Assembly (NCBI GenBank): GCA_033032175.1
Contig: CM065309.1
Location: 9,858,001 to 9,922,000 of the forward strand
Length of the DNA: 64,000 nt
Direction: 5' to 3'
Source: Saturnia japonica
Taxonomy: Eukaryota > Arthropoda > Insecta > Lepidoptera > Saturniidae
The position numbers and the translations under genes were made by a program. The notes under the pieces are model-generated. The model was not told where the DNA came from, ran no database searches, and saw only the letters and a program-made list of their open reading frames with translations. Positions 23,891 to 36,186 of the stretch are shown one piece after another; the first letter of the stretch is position 1; every line of letters starts with the position of its first letter.

Positions 23891-25908
23891 CTAGATGATC
23901 CGGTGAACTTCGTGTAAATTATGGTTGTAAATCTTCATGAGCGATTATCTTTATTAATCATAACCAACTTTCCAACACAAATATATTGAAATCGATAATA
24001 TTGGTCACATCGTGTTCTACGGTTTGAGTTTCGTTGAGTAATTTATTGAAACTCGTTTGTACTTCAAATAAATTCAATATCTATCTTAAATGTATTTAAT
24101 ATTCAATTCAAAGCTTTCTGGTAAACTACGTTTTTCGTATTATTTTCCATTGCATAAATAAAGGAAGATGATGGAGTTCCGACACGGGTATAGGCGACAT
24201 GTGTGAAATACGGAAACTTCAAGTTATTTCCGCAAACTTCCAAAAACTGGCCTGGTGATTTGGCCTTGAATGTCATAGCAAAGGATAAAATCACATGCAA
24301 TTGCAGCCGTTTAAAATCGAATGGCATGTCCGTTGGAATCATTTTAATACGTATAATCAAACAGAATGGACTGTCTCCCGACCAGTGTGTTCCCACCTTC
24401 CTATAACATAGAGTTCATCGAGCATAACGTGAAGGGAATTTTGAGCAGGCCGGTATGACAGCGACGACTGGTAGGAGTTTGCCAAAAATTACCTAACAGA
24501 ATCATGGCTCCACCAAAAATAATTTTTATTATCACAAAAATCCTTCAACGTTCTATCCAGCGTCTCCAATTACCTCTTGTAGGCCATAGTGCATTCGTCC
24601 CAAACGATCAATTTTATATCTGTGAAATCATCGGCATTGCGCTGCTTTTGACGATGTTACAAGCTGATGTCTCGTTCATTTGCATGTTCAGTGGCAATTT
24701 CAAGACAGAATGTGCCGTTTGTTTACCTTCTAACAAAGTCGCTGCTATTCTAGATGAAACCAATGCTAGGCCAATTTCATTTCGTCATCGAATGCTTACC
24801 ACCAAAGCAATGAAATTAAGAATGTTTTCCAGTACCTTTGGGAGCATCCAGGAAGTCAATTCCACCAATTCTATTGTTCACAGCTCTATCGTTTGACGAG
24901 TTTCTTTTGTTCATTCAATTGTGAACCATTTGTACGATCTACTTCGGCTAATGCTAAGGTATCTTATTGGTATTCTCTTTGCAACTCGTGGTTAAATGCA
25001 TCGTGCTCTGTACGATTTTGTGAGATCTTTCCCAAATATAAGACTTTATTCGCCATTAATTAACGCATGTCTTCTATCATGATCAATTTCTCAATGTGAA
25101 TTTCCGTAGTCATTTGCAATGTCGGATTTAAAGCTTGGCGACGTATACGAGGCAAACTATCCTCAGACATATAGTTCTTATATTTAATTCACAAATCATT
25201 TGGCTTGGAAAGGAAACATGTGAACATGATAATCGCAAACAATATGCTTTGATGTGGTGATGAAGATTTGGCAGAGTTTTTTGATCGTATTTTATCACTG
25301 TGAATCGTTTTCAATCAACTATATGAGTTAACATGCCTCAAGTAAAATCGCACACAGATGCCTACTAACGGTTCTCAGCGGCTGAAACGAAGACGGTCCA
25401 CGTATATTCATCAACAACAATCGAAATTATTCAGATGCATAGTATAGATGCGACCCAGAGCGTCTCAAGCAAACATATTAGGATATCCTACAATTGATGT
25501 TACTTATTTCTGACGCCGAAACCTTTCTGATAAAGCGTGCCATGTGTAGTAGTAGCGTATGTTTTCAGCATATAGCAAAGTGCGAACGAAAGCTTGAAAG
25601 CATAACAAAATGAAATCCACTACTATAATGTAAAAATGTAATAGGTTTCACCATTTATTGAAATCATCATTATATCTGTTGATCGGCGTTTACTAAAAGT
25701 AATCCGAAGTGGCTACTCACATACAAAATTACCAATTTTGATTTTTGGGTTGTTCCTTTCGGTATTTCTTATTATTATTGTTTACTAAACCACCCCTGTA
25801 TTCAGGCGAACAAAACAAAACAGAATTATTCAAATCAGTCGAGCCATTCTCGAGTTTTAGTCAGACTAACGAACAAAAATTCATTTTTATATAGGTATAT
25901 AAATTAGA
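23891..25908 (-). mobile_element. Helitron with decayed helicase gene, 2.0 kb
   Basis: Minus-strand 5' TC at 25908-25907 (TCTAATTTATATACCTATAT, followed by the family leader with gttcgttagtctgac) and 3' CTAG at 23894-23891. The boundaries enclose a broken Rep/helicase gene in the same orientation, so this is a degenerate, internally deleted copy of an autonomous Helitron. Confidence 0.85.
24103..25610 (-). pseudogene. Helitron Rep/helicase pseudogene (PIF1-like helicase part)
   Basis: Conceptual minus-strand reading in several frames gives ordered Helitron helicase pieces. About 25400-25200 has LRTVSRHLCAILLEAC and NDSQ; about 25180-25060 has YMSEDSLPRIRRQAL and IEKLIMIEDM; about 24990-24900 has LALAEVDRTNGSQLNEQKKLV. 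The Walker A box FLDAPKGTGK is at about 24865-24836, followed at once by a single-base frameshift; then come the DECTM-like region and, at 24396-24103, the C-terminus MIPTDMPFDFKRLQ ... YTRVGTPSS ... KNVVYQKALN. Many stops are present. Roughly 250 residues seem to be missing between 24480 and 24396, and the HUH Rep endonuclease is absent. It cannot encode a working enzyme. Plus-strand frames here (for example 24504-24896) are antisense shadows. Confidence 0.85.
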
Positions 25909-26219
25909 TACTTTCATTAAAGTTGTGATGAACAACAATTACACGAAATAATTGTAATATAAATTAAAATGTGCAAAGCATGGTAAACTATTTAACATAA
26001 ATATTTTCATTATTTGAAAATTGAATCAAACACAGGTACAAATACAAATGTACAAAATAAATAATTAAACATTAAGGTTGAATATATTTTTCAATTCATT
26101 TAATAATTGCAGAGTAACTATAATTCGTGCATTCAGATGTGCATTTAGAAAGGACGCGAATATTTTTTATCTATATTAATAAATCGGTAGTTCTATCTGT
26201 ATATGAAACCAAAATATAT

Positions 26220-26530
26220 AAAACTATTCAATTTAGGTCCTAAGAAGGCACTTATGAATGTCAAAATACTACTACCGACTCGGGAAAAGAACCCAGTCAT
26301 CGAGAAGAAGCGGCAAGAAAAACGATTTGGTTTTTTTTTTATGTTTACAATATTATGATTACTATATATTAATATCTATTATAATACAACAATGATAACT
26401 ATATAATTTAATTGATGCACAGAGAGGAAGTTACTTGCAGACACCACCCTATCATTCATAAATTGATACACCCTAATACCTATCTATTATTACCTTTTGA
26501 AAGTTATACCTGCTTGATATGGTACTTAAA
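26220..26530 (+). repeat. Dispersed repeat 'D', copy 1
   Basis: Contains ggcacttatgaatgtcaaaa, catcgagaagaagcggcaag and acagagaggaag, in the same order as the repeat split by the LINE at 62640-64000. A short third piece lies at 59060-59105. Confidence 0.7.
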
Positions 26531-26699
26531 CTCATTGTGTGGTAAACCATTGGTAAACCATAATGTGATTTTTTTCCCTTTCCTGATATGACACTAATGA
26601 TGAATATGTCATTATACATATTTTTGTCTGTTTGTATGCCCGGATTTAAATCGACAGTGACGTGAAGTTTATATCATTAATCGATTAATAGGCGAGAAG

Positions 26700-26960
26700 A
26701 GTTCCAAGAGTACTTTTTTATAAATCTTAGGTGGCAATTAAGCATACTGTCCGTAAGCGTAAGCGGCTACCCTAACCTATGAATGCTTTTAATACCAGGT
26801 ATCACTAACGTGTTGCCGATCTTGTACCCCCCCTAACCCAAGGAGCTCTGGAAACCAAATCACCGAAGAAATACAACACAAAGGTTATTCGTCTGTGATA
26901 TTCTGTAGGGTGGAAGTATACCACGTGTCGGACTGCCCCAAGTATAGAGAAATCTCCAAA
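26700..26960 (+). repeat. Dispersed repeat 'G', copy 2
   Basis: Parallels 4510-4760: gtaagcggctaccctaacct, gtatcactaacgtgttgccg, ggagctctggaaacc, ggtggaagtat and cggactgccccaagta. Confidence 0.65.
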
Positions 26961-27019
26961 GAAATTTCTCTTCACTACTTCTACTCCTAGTAATCGTAAA
27001 ACCAAGAGAATTTTTAATA

Positions 27020-27140
27020 AAAAAGTCAACCAATTTCAATGATTTTGAGGAGTTCCCTGGTGTATCGTCGAAGTCGACGGTCCATGCTAATGAAATTAAA
27101 ACGGGAACACCCTTGAGGTATCCTTTTCCTACAAAAAAAA
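27020..27140 (-). repeat. Dispersed repeat related to 6035-6180
   Basis: On the minus strand it reads ggatacctcaagggtgttcc and gacgatacaccagggaactc, matching the plus-strand copy at about 6075-6150. Non-coding here. Confidence 0.5.
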
Positions 27141-27479
27141 AAAATCATTATTAAAGAAGTTATAGCTACACATCTATAAAATATATACATTCGAATTGAG
27201 AACCACTTCTTCATTTTGAAATTGGTAATAAATACAAAAAGAAATAATCGTAATTGATTCTTAACCGATTTTTATAGGCTTTCTACACGGAAAATAAGTC
27301 ATTTCGTAATTATTATTGTTCGTCTATATGAACTGTTACCAATACCTTTAGAAATTGTTTAAAAAGCTCTCAATTGATTTTGATAATATTTTGTTCATGG
27401 GAATACGTCATTATAAAATTGATAGGCTATAAGAAAAGTAAAAAAAAAATGTTAGAAATCCTCAAAGATATTCAAAAAA

Positions 27480-27668
27480 TTTATCTTTATTCAATCTCAA
27501 CCAATTTTGCATTCCAAGTATAAATAGATAGGTTATTTTTTTTCTTCTTCTTTTGAGATACCGAGCAAAGTTCGGTAATACAAATAAATAATAATATGAG
27601 CAAAAGTAAAATTATGGGGTAAAAATAATTGCTTCGTAAGAAACGCCTGCGTTGCGGGGTCCCGCTAG
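27480..27668 (+). mobile_element. Helitron 3'-end fragment
   Basis: Plus-strand end gcctgcgttgcggggtcccg followed by CTAG (27665-27668) and T. The left boundary is approximate because no clear 5' TC end was found. Confidence 0.4.
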
Positions 27669-28845
27669 TTTAAAATTTTATTTACTTTTGCTAATAGTTT
27701 TTAGTAACCTACAATGTTAACATGTGAATAAGCAAAGTAAATCATTTGTGTCAACTCTTTAGTTTTTATTTACCGAAAATAAACAACTTTATTTTTCTAA
27801 ACATGTAATTATGTATCTTAGTTTTTTTATGTTTTATGTTTAGTAAGAGTACACATCACAAGTACAAGCTATGTTATGAGTGTTATGACTATTAAAAACA
27901 TACATTATTATTTGAAATTATAATTGCTTTATTGAATTATAGACAATGAGTCTGCATTACTTTATTATTATGAATATTGGGAATAAAAGCGCGGTTTTCA
28001 AATGGGGAGGCTAATCGAATGTTCGTTCAAGGTTGCACCACACAATGCACCATGCAGTATTACGTAATTAAAATACATTTTTTAATTAAAACCTAATTAA
28101 ATACATATCCGCTTGATGATAAAGTAAAACATATTGATGAAATTTGAATACACAAGCGTATTTATTATTTGCAAGTTCGCACGGTGATAAAATATAAAGG
28201 AAGATCAGGGAAGATAGGTACCCATATGAAATAGTTATACAAGCTTCTGCTATTAATATTCATTTTAGCTGTTTGTTGAGTTTGTTTTTGAGACCTATAA
28301 ATAACTTGTTTTAAGTATAAAATATTATTTTTTTGTTAGTTTAAGCATAAAAAATTGTGAAGCGCCTGTCGTTTTTCTAGCGCAAAGTATTTCTTGTGTT
28401 TATGTTTAATAAAACTTCGGGACGAAACAAACATTGTACAAAAACTCTTTGTTATGAGTTTAATAATTTAACTATTTAAATGTTTCGGGTACAATAAATT
28501 TCAACTTTTACACATCGCTAATCTACTGTTTGACTGTTAGAACGAATGAAAACACGTAGTTACTTTGAACTAACAACACCTACTGAATTTCTCTTGTACG
28601 ATAAATCTGAAAAGTTAATAACAATGGTCTGCAATGAAATCCTTCCTTCAAATAAAATTATATTAATTATGAAGATTTTGATGCTCTAAATCTCCTCCCG
28701 TTGTTTGTTTTTTACTATCACATCGAAATTTTTGTTTTAACAGTACACTCTCTAATATTGATAAATAATAAATATTAACTGGATTGCAAGGTGAGTATAA
28801 CATGTTGTATTGTTTTTATTAAGTGAATGTGTTAGTCGCGCAAGA

Positions 28846-29260
28846 GATAAATGTTATGTACCTAGTAAAAACTTGGCCACGAAGGGCAAGTTTCAGTCCT
28901 GGATGAAAAAATGTGTTTGCAGAGCCTTTAGTGCAAAGAGAAATAAAAATCTGCCACTACTTCACATAAAGCTAGGTCTCATGAAAAACTTTGTCAAAGC
29001 TCTAAACAAAGATGGTGAAGGATTTTAGTACCTGAATTTACCATGTCTCTCAAAATTCATTTTTTGGACTCGACTTTAGATTATTCCTGAAAATCTTAGC
29101 GCCGGATCGGATGATCATGGTGAAATTTTTTACGAGGATATATTGCATATAAATAGACGCCATAGTGGAAAATGGTCTGAAGGAATGCTTGCCGACTTCT
29201 GTTAGTCAATTAGACGCGAAACTCCATTTCGTCAAATAAAAGGAAAGAAAACTGCTAAGT
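28846..29260 (+). pseudogene. Decayed copy of a multi-copy arthropod ORF
   Basis: Frame pieces in order: FQSWMKKCVCRAFSAKRNKN, LGLMKNFVKALNKDGEGF followed by a stop (28978-29028), LSKFIF, YFPENLSAGSDDHGEIFYED, HSGKWSEGMLADFC, stop, IRRETPFRQIK. I recognise the pattern LMKxFVKAL...FPENxGAxSDEHGExFxxDI...GKWxxxMLADYCW as a family found in many copies in arthropod and cnidarian genomes, which suggests a transposon-derived gene. I cannot name the transposon. At least two in-frame stops and apparent deletions make it a pseudogene. It has no splice signals or promoter context. Confidence 0.6.
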
Positions 29261-29563
29261 AGGTAGAATTATAATATCGGACGATAAACATCCTTATAAT
29301 ATAATTATAAAAATAAACTATTAAATTTTGTAACCTTTCTGTGATTATTATTGTGTTATAAGTGTTTGTTTATAACTTGTAAGCAAAAATAGCTTTTTTT
29401 TTTTCAAAAAATAAACATTACAAAAAGTTATATGTGCTGCAATTTTTTTTTCATAAATTTTTGATTCAAGAACTTCAAATATATTCGGTGCCTGTGTTAA
29501 AAAGATTATAAATAGTTTTGATGTATTTGACTACAATAATCTATTGACGTAGAACTTATAATT

Positions 29564-29603
29564 ACCCGACTGCAAAAAAGAAGGGTATGTTTTTAAGCGT
29601 CGT

Positions 29604-29643
<40 letters not shown>

Positions 29644-29900
29644 CATGTATGTATATATGTATGTCTATTTGTTTGGCACGCTCTGTAGCCTAAACGACTT
29701 GATAGATTTTAGCATACGAGCTGTCGTTAGATTCGACTTAATTTTGTCAGTGACATATGCTATATAATATTTATTTACGAAGTTTGGCAATACAAAAAGC
29801 AAGAATAGAAAGATATTTTTGTCGTTTTGTTGATGTCTGGTTTTTAATAATTTTGCTTCTTTTAGTAAATATTGCAAGCTAAATTTTATTAAAATATACA
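29564..29900 (+). repeat. Dispersed repeat with (TA)n microsatellite
   Basis: Starts near attacccgactgcaaaaaag and contains a pure (TA)18 run at 29606-29641, then tgtttggcacgctctgtagc, a phrase typical of an abundant lepidopteran repeat. Boundaries are approximate. Confidence 0.5.
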
Positions 29901-30189
29901 TATAAACACTGGCGGAAACAAATATTTTTTAGGAAGCTCATAAACCTAGTTTCCTCATCTCAATTGATCTTGGTGATCAAATAGCATACTCTAATTGACA
30001 AAGGTCACAACTGAATGATAAATGTTTATTTTACAATTACCGCGGTAATCAAGGCCTCATGTCAATCAATGGATCAACAAATGTTTCAAATATTTTGTGA
30101 CAAGAGAATCTACGAATTTGTTTTTGTCCTTTATCGGTTTGTCGGCAGCTGCCGGAATATACTTATAGATGGTTAGAGGCACATTTTCA

Positions 30190-30345
30190 ATTGAAGGATG
30201 TCAGGTGGGCATTAGAAAATACCCTACTACCATGCTATGGTCTCATCACGATGTTTAGTGAAGTATCATCGAAAAGCTCTGGCTCATTGTAGTAATTCGA
30301 ACTCACGTCAATCGACGCGGTGTCAGTACTCGATAACACGGAGCC
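30190..30345 (+). repeat. Dispersed repeat 'F', right half
   Basis: Matches the right half of the 42715-43022 copy: attagaaaat, accatgctatggt, gctcattgtag, attcgaactcacgtcaatcg, acgcggtgtc. Confidence 0.6.
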
Positions 30346-30465
30346 TTTATTACTTCAAAAAATATGTATATCTAATGAAAGGTAAATATATAACGATAGT
30401 AACCAGTCTAATACTAATAAAAAATTATTTATTAATGTAAAATTATATTTGTTATCAGCTGAAAA

Positions 30466-30724
30466 TAACATACCATCACGCCTGTATTGCCCGAAGGGTT
30501 AGGCAGAGGTGTACATTTGTACACCCACAGTTCGCCGAGTATGTTTTTAGGACCCATGTAATAGGGGCGAGCCTATTGCCATTAATCGAGCAGGAAACCA
30601 AACTCCGAGCTGCTATTGAGAATTTCATAGGAAAAACCCAATAACACTTTGCTTGACATGGGATTCGAACCCAGGACCTCGCTTATAGCAGTCGCGCTTA
30701 CGACCACTAGGCTAACGAGGCAGT
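30466..30724 (-). mobile_element. tRNA-derived SINE, full-length, minus strand
   Basis: Minus-strand A box TAGCCTAGTGG at 30714-30704 and B box GGGTTCGAATCC at 30672-30661, with pol III promoter spacing. The family body and a tail ending in gtatgttatttt follow. Same family as 50511-50770. Confidence 0.85.
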
Positions 30725-30764
30725 AAAAATAAATAAGAGAGATAATAAGAGAGGCAGGGCATAG

Positions 30765-30965
30765 AGTTATATCTTGGAATATTTGTCTCTACTTGGGGCC
30801 TAAATATAAATCTATATATTTCCGCCCTATAAAAGATCGCAGCCAAATAACCTTGTGTTGTATTCCTGTGATGGGTAGGGTTTCTGGAGCTCTCAGAGAG
30901 AGGGCTCTAATTCAAGGTGGCAAAGTGCTAGTGATACCTATCTACCTTAAGCCTCCATAGGATAT
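30765..30965 (-). repeat. Dispersed repeat 'G', copy 3
   Basis: Minus-strand copy of the 4510-4760 family, recognised by the inverse segments tctacttggggc, ccgccctataaaa, tggagctctcagagag and aagcctccatagg. It directly follows the SINE. Confidence 0.55.
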
Positions 30966-30999
30966 GGTAGTATTAACCATGGCGGGGACAATCTTTCAT

Positions 31000-33160
31000 A
31001 GGATCATTAATTAATGTTAAAATAAGTTTTGTTTGTACTTTGATAATAGTTGTTGAATACTTATAGGCATTAATTAAATTACACATAACTAGCAATTATA
31101 TGTATTAATCACATTATAAAAGATATAAAATCACATTAGCCCCGTAATTTTTATGATTGCCTTTTTTAAATATAAACCGATCTAACTTTGATTGTGTTAT
31201 ATTTATAACCGGATGCAATCATTGTACTCATTTTCAAAATATTATAGTAGAACGGATGAAAATTATAAAATTATTTTAAGGTAACATAATATTACATTTG
31301 AGCAGACGATAGAGGTCGCAAAATAAGATTAACTAAACATAAAGACAATTATAGGGACCAGAAAAATAATTAAGAATCAAATTATATTTTTTGTAATAAT
31401 ATGGTTAGTTGGTTTGTGTAATGAATAATGAAGTATTACAGTGCGTCTGTTTAGTATAATTTCCTAAAAATGTCGATATCGCAAATAAAAAAAGTTGAAA
31501 TAATGACATTTGTCGTAGAAATTTGAAACGAAATAGCTAATAATTTTAGAATTTCAAGAATAAAATAAAAATTAAATTAAAACAAGCATAAAATTCTTAA
31601 TATGAGCCCTTACAGAAAATACACCTAAGTGTAACGATAAAAATCAAAAACAAATTCGTGATAATTTTAATGCGTGATAAACCTAAAATATAGCTTAAAG
31701 CGCTTTCATGTATACCGAATGAGAAATATATTTTTTTTGTTTTTTTCTTTCTAAGATAAAAGAGTTAAAATAAGAAAATAAAGATAAAATAATTTGGATT
31801 AATTTATTATACATACTTTCACTTACTGTACTTACTTACTGTATACTTAATTAAAAAGTCACGTTTGCTAAGAAACAATAAACAGTGGATGTAAACACGA
31901 ACTACTTATGAAAACAAATTAATTATTCTGAATATTTAATTGAATTAGTAAATATTGATGACGTGCCAATAAATCGTTGATCATGACTGACCTTTCGAGT
32001 GTAGACTCATATGCGTGCTGCGCTTCTGCGTGCATGCATGTTGAACATCATCGATGCAGTTCAGGAACTTAACTCGGTCACGATTTATGACACCGTGTTC
32101 GTTGAAACATCATACAATTTATTTAAGTAATTAAATCTTGTCACTAATCACCATTTCATAAAGTTACAAATTATCTGTTGTATTAATAAAGTTATAATTT
32201 TGCACTGGATGCTTAGACCCAGTCCTTAACTTACAGTTTTATTTACTTGAAATAATTTTTGATTTTTTTAAGGTTTACCTTCACTTACTTAGTTTTAATT
32301 TTGTGTTTAAACTTTTTAAATATGTTTAAATATCTATAGAATATAAAATGTAATACTTATATGTGTCATATAAATTAGCGATTATAATTTGTGTTCCATA
32401 TCAATGAATTCTTGGAAGTTTTTAATGTTATTTCGTGGTATATTTTTCAAAGTATGAAAAAGTATCTGAATCACCTCGTTTGGGCAGTCAACAATATATT
32501 TTTCTTTTGTCATACATGGTTTTATTTCATACCTTGTCTAACGAATAAATTTGAAGATGCACGAATTCGGCTGTTTTCTGGGGTTTAGGTTAGATTGTAT
32601 CATAAGAAGTGGCTTACTTATAAGTTATAAGTTTGGTTGTAATTTAAATATTAATTATGTTAAAATAATCAAATGTTTCATAAATTTCTCTAACACTATA
32701 ATAGTATGTTGGGATTCAATTGTGTATAATACAATTGTCGCCTCTTCGTTTCCATTAGCACAGTTACACGGGTATATTACTAGTTTTTAAATTATTTTAA
32801 ACAGGCGTTTTTAGTTAAATGAATAATATTTATGAAAAGTAGTCATGGACTCAGAGAGTTATTAAAAAAAATTACCGCCTACTTACGGCGACTTCATTAC
32901 ACTAAGTACGTAGAATATATTACCATCATAGACATCATTATTCTTGTTGTTTGACGTTTAGTCGACATCAGTTTGGATATTTCACATTTCAGATTATAGC
33001 ATACACAAATGGTGTAATTACATAATACATATCTTAATAATTACATATTGATCCTAACCCATACTATTTTTTAAGCGATTGGGTTCATGATAATGTGTAG
33101 GTATAAAGTATACTTACTTTAGGTATACTACTAGTAGTCGATATTGGTTACAGTCTGATG
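31000..33160. other. AT-rich intergenic DNA, no gene seen
   Basis: No gene found. Open frames such as 32391-32588 and 32551-32790 have AT-driven composition. A slightly GC-richer patch lies at 31980-32100. Confidence 0.5.
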
Positions 33161-33179
33161 ATAATGACAATTGGGTGAA

Positions 33180-33760
33180 AATTTGTCAGTTAGTCAGTGG
33201 AAAGGAAGGAAGAAGAAGTATCCATATATAAAAACAGACTCATCATGGGCATCCTCCTTCCCGGGGGGAAAAAGGTTTATGTGAGATTTCTACTCTCTAA
33301 AAACCCACGATGCACCACCCGCCGCCATAATGGGGCAACACGTGATCGCGTGAGCATTCGACCGCGACGCGACTACCTGATGGTATGGTCTAGCGATAAG
33401 CCGCGCTACCCTTTGACGGTGACAATCTGGCGCAACGGAAACGTTTCTTTGGACCAGTGCAATGAGAAAATGGGCGGCGGCCCATCTCCCCTTGGTTCGG
33501 CCTGGCAGGGGAAGAAGGCGTCTGAAGGCAATATCTGGCAGTGACTTTTTAACGAGGTTTTCTTTTACTTTCGTTCGTTATTTATTATACAGGTTATCTC
33601 ACTCAATTTTTTTGTATTTTCATGACAAGTGTGGCTATGCAAGCCTATCCTTGCCCCGTCCTCTGTTCCCTTCAATAAGCAGAGGTCAGGGTATTGATAG
33701 CCAGCCAGAATGGTTGATGTTGCCCGGGATGCACCACGTGCGGGTTCGCACTTCGTTCAT
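33180..33760 (+). repeat. GC-rich block, probable mobile-element remnant
   Basis: GC content jumps here. The frame 33197-33544 reads through GILLPGGKKVYVRFLLSKNP, RHNGATRDRVSIRPRRDY and SSDKPRYPLTVTIWRNGNV, then ends. Downstream (33640-33760) is a second GC-rich stretch (ttgccccgtcctctg, gatgcaccacgtgcggg). I do not recognise a protein family. Composition and sharp borders suggest a LINE tail or another repeat rather than a host exon. Confidence 0.4.
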
Positions 33761-34027
33761 CTTCATCCAACTTAAGTACTGCTACCTGTTATTACAGTAA
33801 CACATGTAGGCTTTATAATAAATAGCTCTCATGTTAGGTGAAGAGAAAAGTAACTGTAGGCGATTGTATGTGTGAAGATTGCTAATAGTAGCGACTCTTA
33901 GCAGAAGAGTCTACAGAAGCCTATTAGTTCAATTATGGACTACTACATATATAAATTAATATTAATAATAACTTTTCGTAGCACTACCCACCTTCAGCGA
34001 TTTCGTACGTGTTACTTGTGTATATAC

Positions 34028-34330
34028 ATATATATAACATATTATAAAACTCAAAATCTCTCTGTCTACCTGTCCGTTTATGTTCTTTTCACACGAAAAC
34101 TACTTACCTACCTATTATAACATTTATATGTTTTTATTTTATTTTTAGCTTTGTTATCTGGCCGAGTCAAAGGATATACTTTATTACAGAAAGTAACATA
34201 CGAAATACGCAGTGATGATAATGATAAAACAAATAGGAAAATAAACGCTTTTGGGATGCTTAAATGACTTACGTTTAGTAAACAATAAGATATATATTAA
34301 ATTAATATACACTTGGACGCGTAAATTTAT
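34028..34330 (+). mobile_element. Helitron, 5' part only
   Basis: Parallels 50803-51080 (plus strand): attataaaactcaaa.tctct, ctgtccgttta, aacatacgaaata and gcttaaatgactta. The 3' end with hairpin and CTAG is missing. Confidence 0.6.
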
Positions 34331-34489
34331 TCTTAGTATATCGTTTAGCAAAAAGTCTCACATGGCGGTATTGCTTAGTGTCCTGTGAACGAAAGGATCT
34401 CTCACTCTTTTTGACAGCAATGAAATACTGAAGAAAATCCCGTTCTCTTTACATTTGAATTTAATTTAATTGAAATAAATATTAATCCA

Positions 34490-34800
34490 AATCATTATAG
34501 AATGAAGCAAAAGCCTTTTAAGTATACCAAAGAAAACTCATTTAAGATATTAACTGATATTATACAGGAGACAAGAAGTACAATATAAAAATTTAAGGGT
34601 TCGCAACTCTTTAGGAAAAGCTAAGTTTATTTAATATTTTTATATGTATTTACCGTTAATATCCATTGACTGATGGCGCATTATAGTACCTATGTTTGTG
34701 TTTTATTTAAATTAAAATATAGATAAAGTAAAAAACTACAAACAACGACATCTATCGTAGAAAAATTTAGAACAAAATGGAAAAATCAAGCCATATTTCT
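34490..34800 (+). repeat. Dispersed repeat 'E', copy 2
   Basis: Ordered matches to 18400-18710, including taggaaaagct, accgttaatatccattgact and aacaacgacatct. AT-rich and non-coding. Confidence 0.6.
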
Positions 34801-35264
34801 GATAATTGTAATTCGTTATAAACCTAACATTAAGTTTTTTTCGTAATAATGTTGTGTTATTATTATCAATATTCTTCCTTGTAACGTCTCGGAACATTAA
34901 AACTTATAGCCCACACTATATCATCATACCCACGTCATCTATGAAAACTCCTGAAAAATAAATACTTTTTTGTTTACATATTTATTTTTGCTGAAAATTA
35001 TGTAAAGATAAAAGAGTTTCCATTAATTTAATATAATTTTACTTCATTTCACTATTGTTATCACCGCGTGTACTAAAATACCGTTAGATTGTACGTAAAC
35101 AATTTTATAGAACTCAAAATACAAATATAAACAAACTCACGATAGTGCTTTATGAATGTAGTTTTGTTATGCTTACAGTATCTTCGTCTATGGACTTTAT
35201 GTAGATTTCGTCTTTTATATAGTTTGTTGTTTCCACTTCACTTTTAAATACAGAACTGTCGTGG

Positions 35265-35530
35265 CTCGGGATACGGCTTGCTTATATACTCAAATGAAAT
35301 ATCTATTATCCAGTATTCAAGCAGGGTGGTAGGGTACCCGACTAGATCGCGACCACCATGCAAATGGTCATAAACTTGTCACAGTGTCTCTCTTTTGGTA
35401 TCGTGTTTCGGAATTAGCCAGTGTATATCCATCTTGCTAAGAGGCTTCTTACAGGCTGGCATTACGATGACGGCGATAGATTGTCTATCTCTCGATGGTT
35501 GCCGTTGTTTTTGGATTGTAGGTACTGTAC
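35265..35530 (-). repeat. Dispersed repeat 'H', copy 2
   Basis: Minus-strand relative of 21125-21430: inverse of caatccaaaaacaacggc, atggtggtcgcgatctagtc and ggctaattccgaaacacg. Confidence 0.6.
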
Positions 35531-36186
35531 ATACCCTCAGATATATTGCTGTCACTTTTCCGAGCTACTATAAGAAACAACAATCATTGCCTTGTATTGC
35601 AGTAAAGTATTTAGTCGAGTTATTTGATTGTAACTTATCATAAGGTGATCTGGTCGAACGTACTCTACCGACGATCCACAATTTGCATTATAAAAATGCA
35701 ATATTTTACTAATTAGACTAATAAATAACGATACAACTTGAAAACAATTACAAAACTATAAAAACACACAGTAACTTCGCCTGTGTGGATAACTGATAGC
35801 TGACTTTACGTCACAATTCGGTTTGACCAATAGCGTTGCGTTTTGAGATTTTAAATTCCCTCGTATTTTTAATACTTTTTATTACTAAAAATCTATACAC
35901 AAAAAGCGAATAAATAAGATAAATCTTTGTATGCTGTGTAATTCTACAGTAATAAAGAGTCCAAATAAAAATATTTGACCGATATTAAATATTGTCCAAT
36001 TGTATAGTAAATTCATGTTAAACTAATGCAAACAAATAGTTTTATATAAATTTTGCAAGTAAATTCATGAATATTATAAATTTAACATATTAATTGCATT
36101 GACTCTCAATAGGTGGCGCTGTGCCTACTCCTGAATCGCGCGATCGTTTACGTTACCCGATTTGTACTGGTATTTTAAGAAATTTT

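Noticed and set aside
24504..24896. 130-codon plus-strand frame
   Set aside because: Antisense shadow of the Helitron helicase pseudogene, including its Walker A region.
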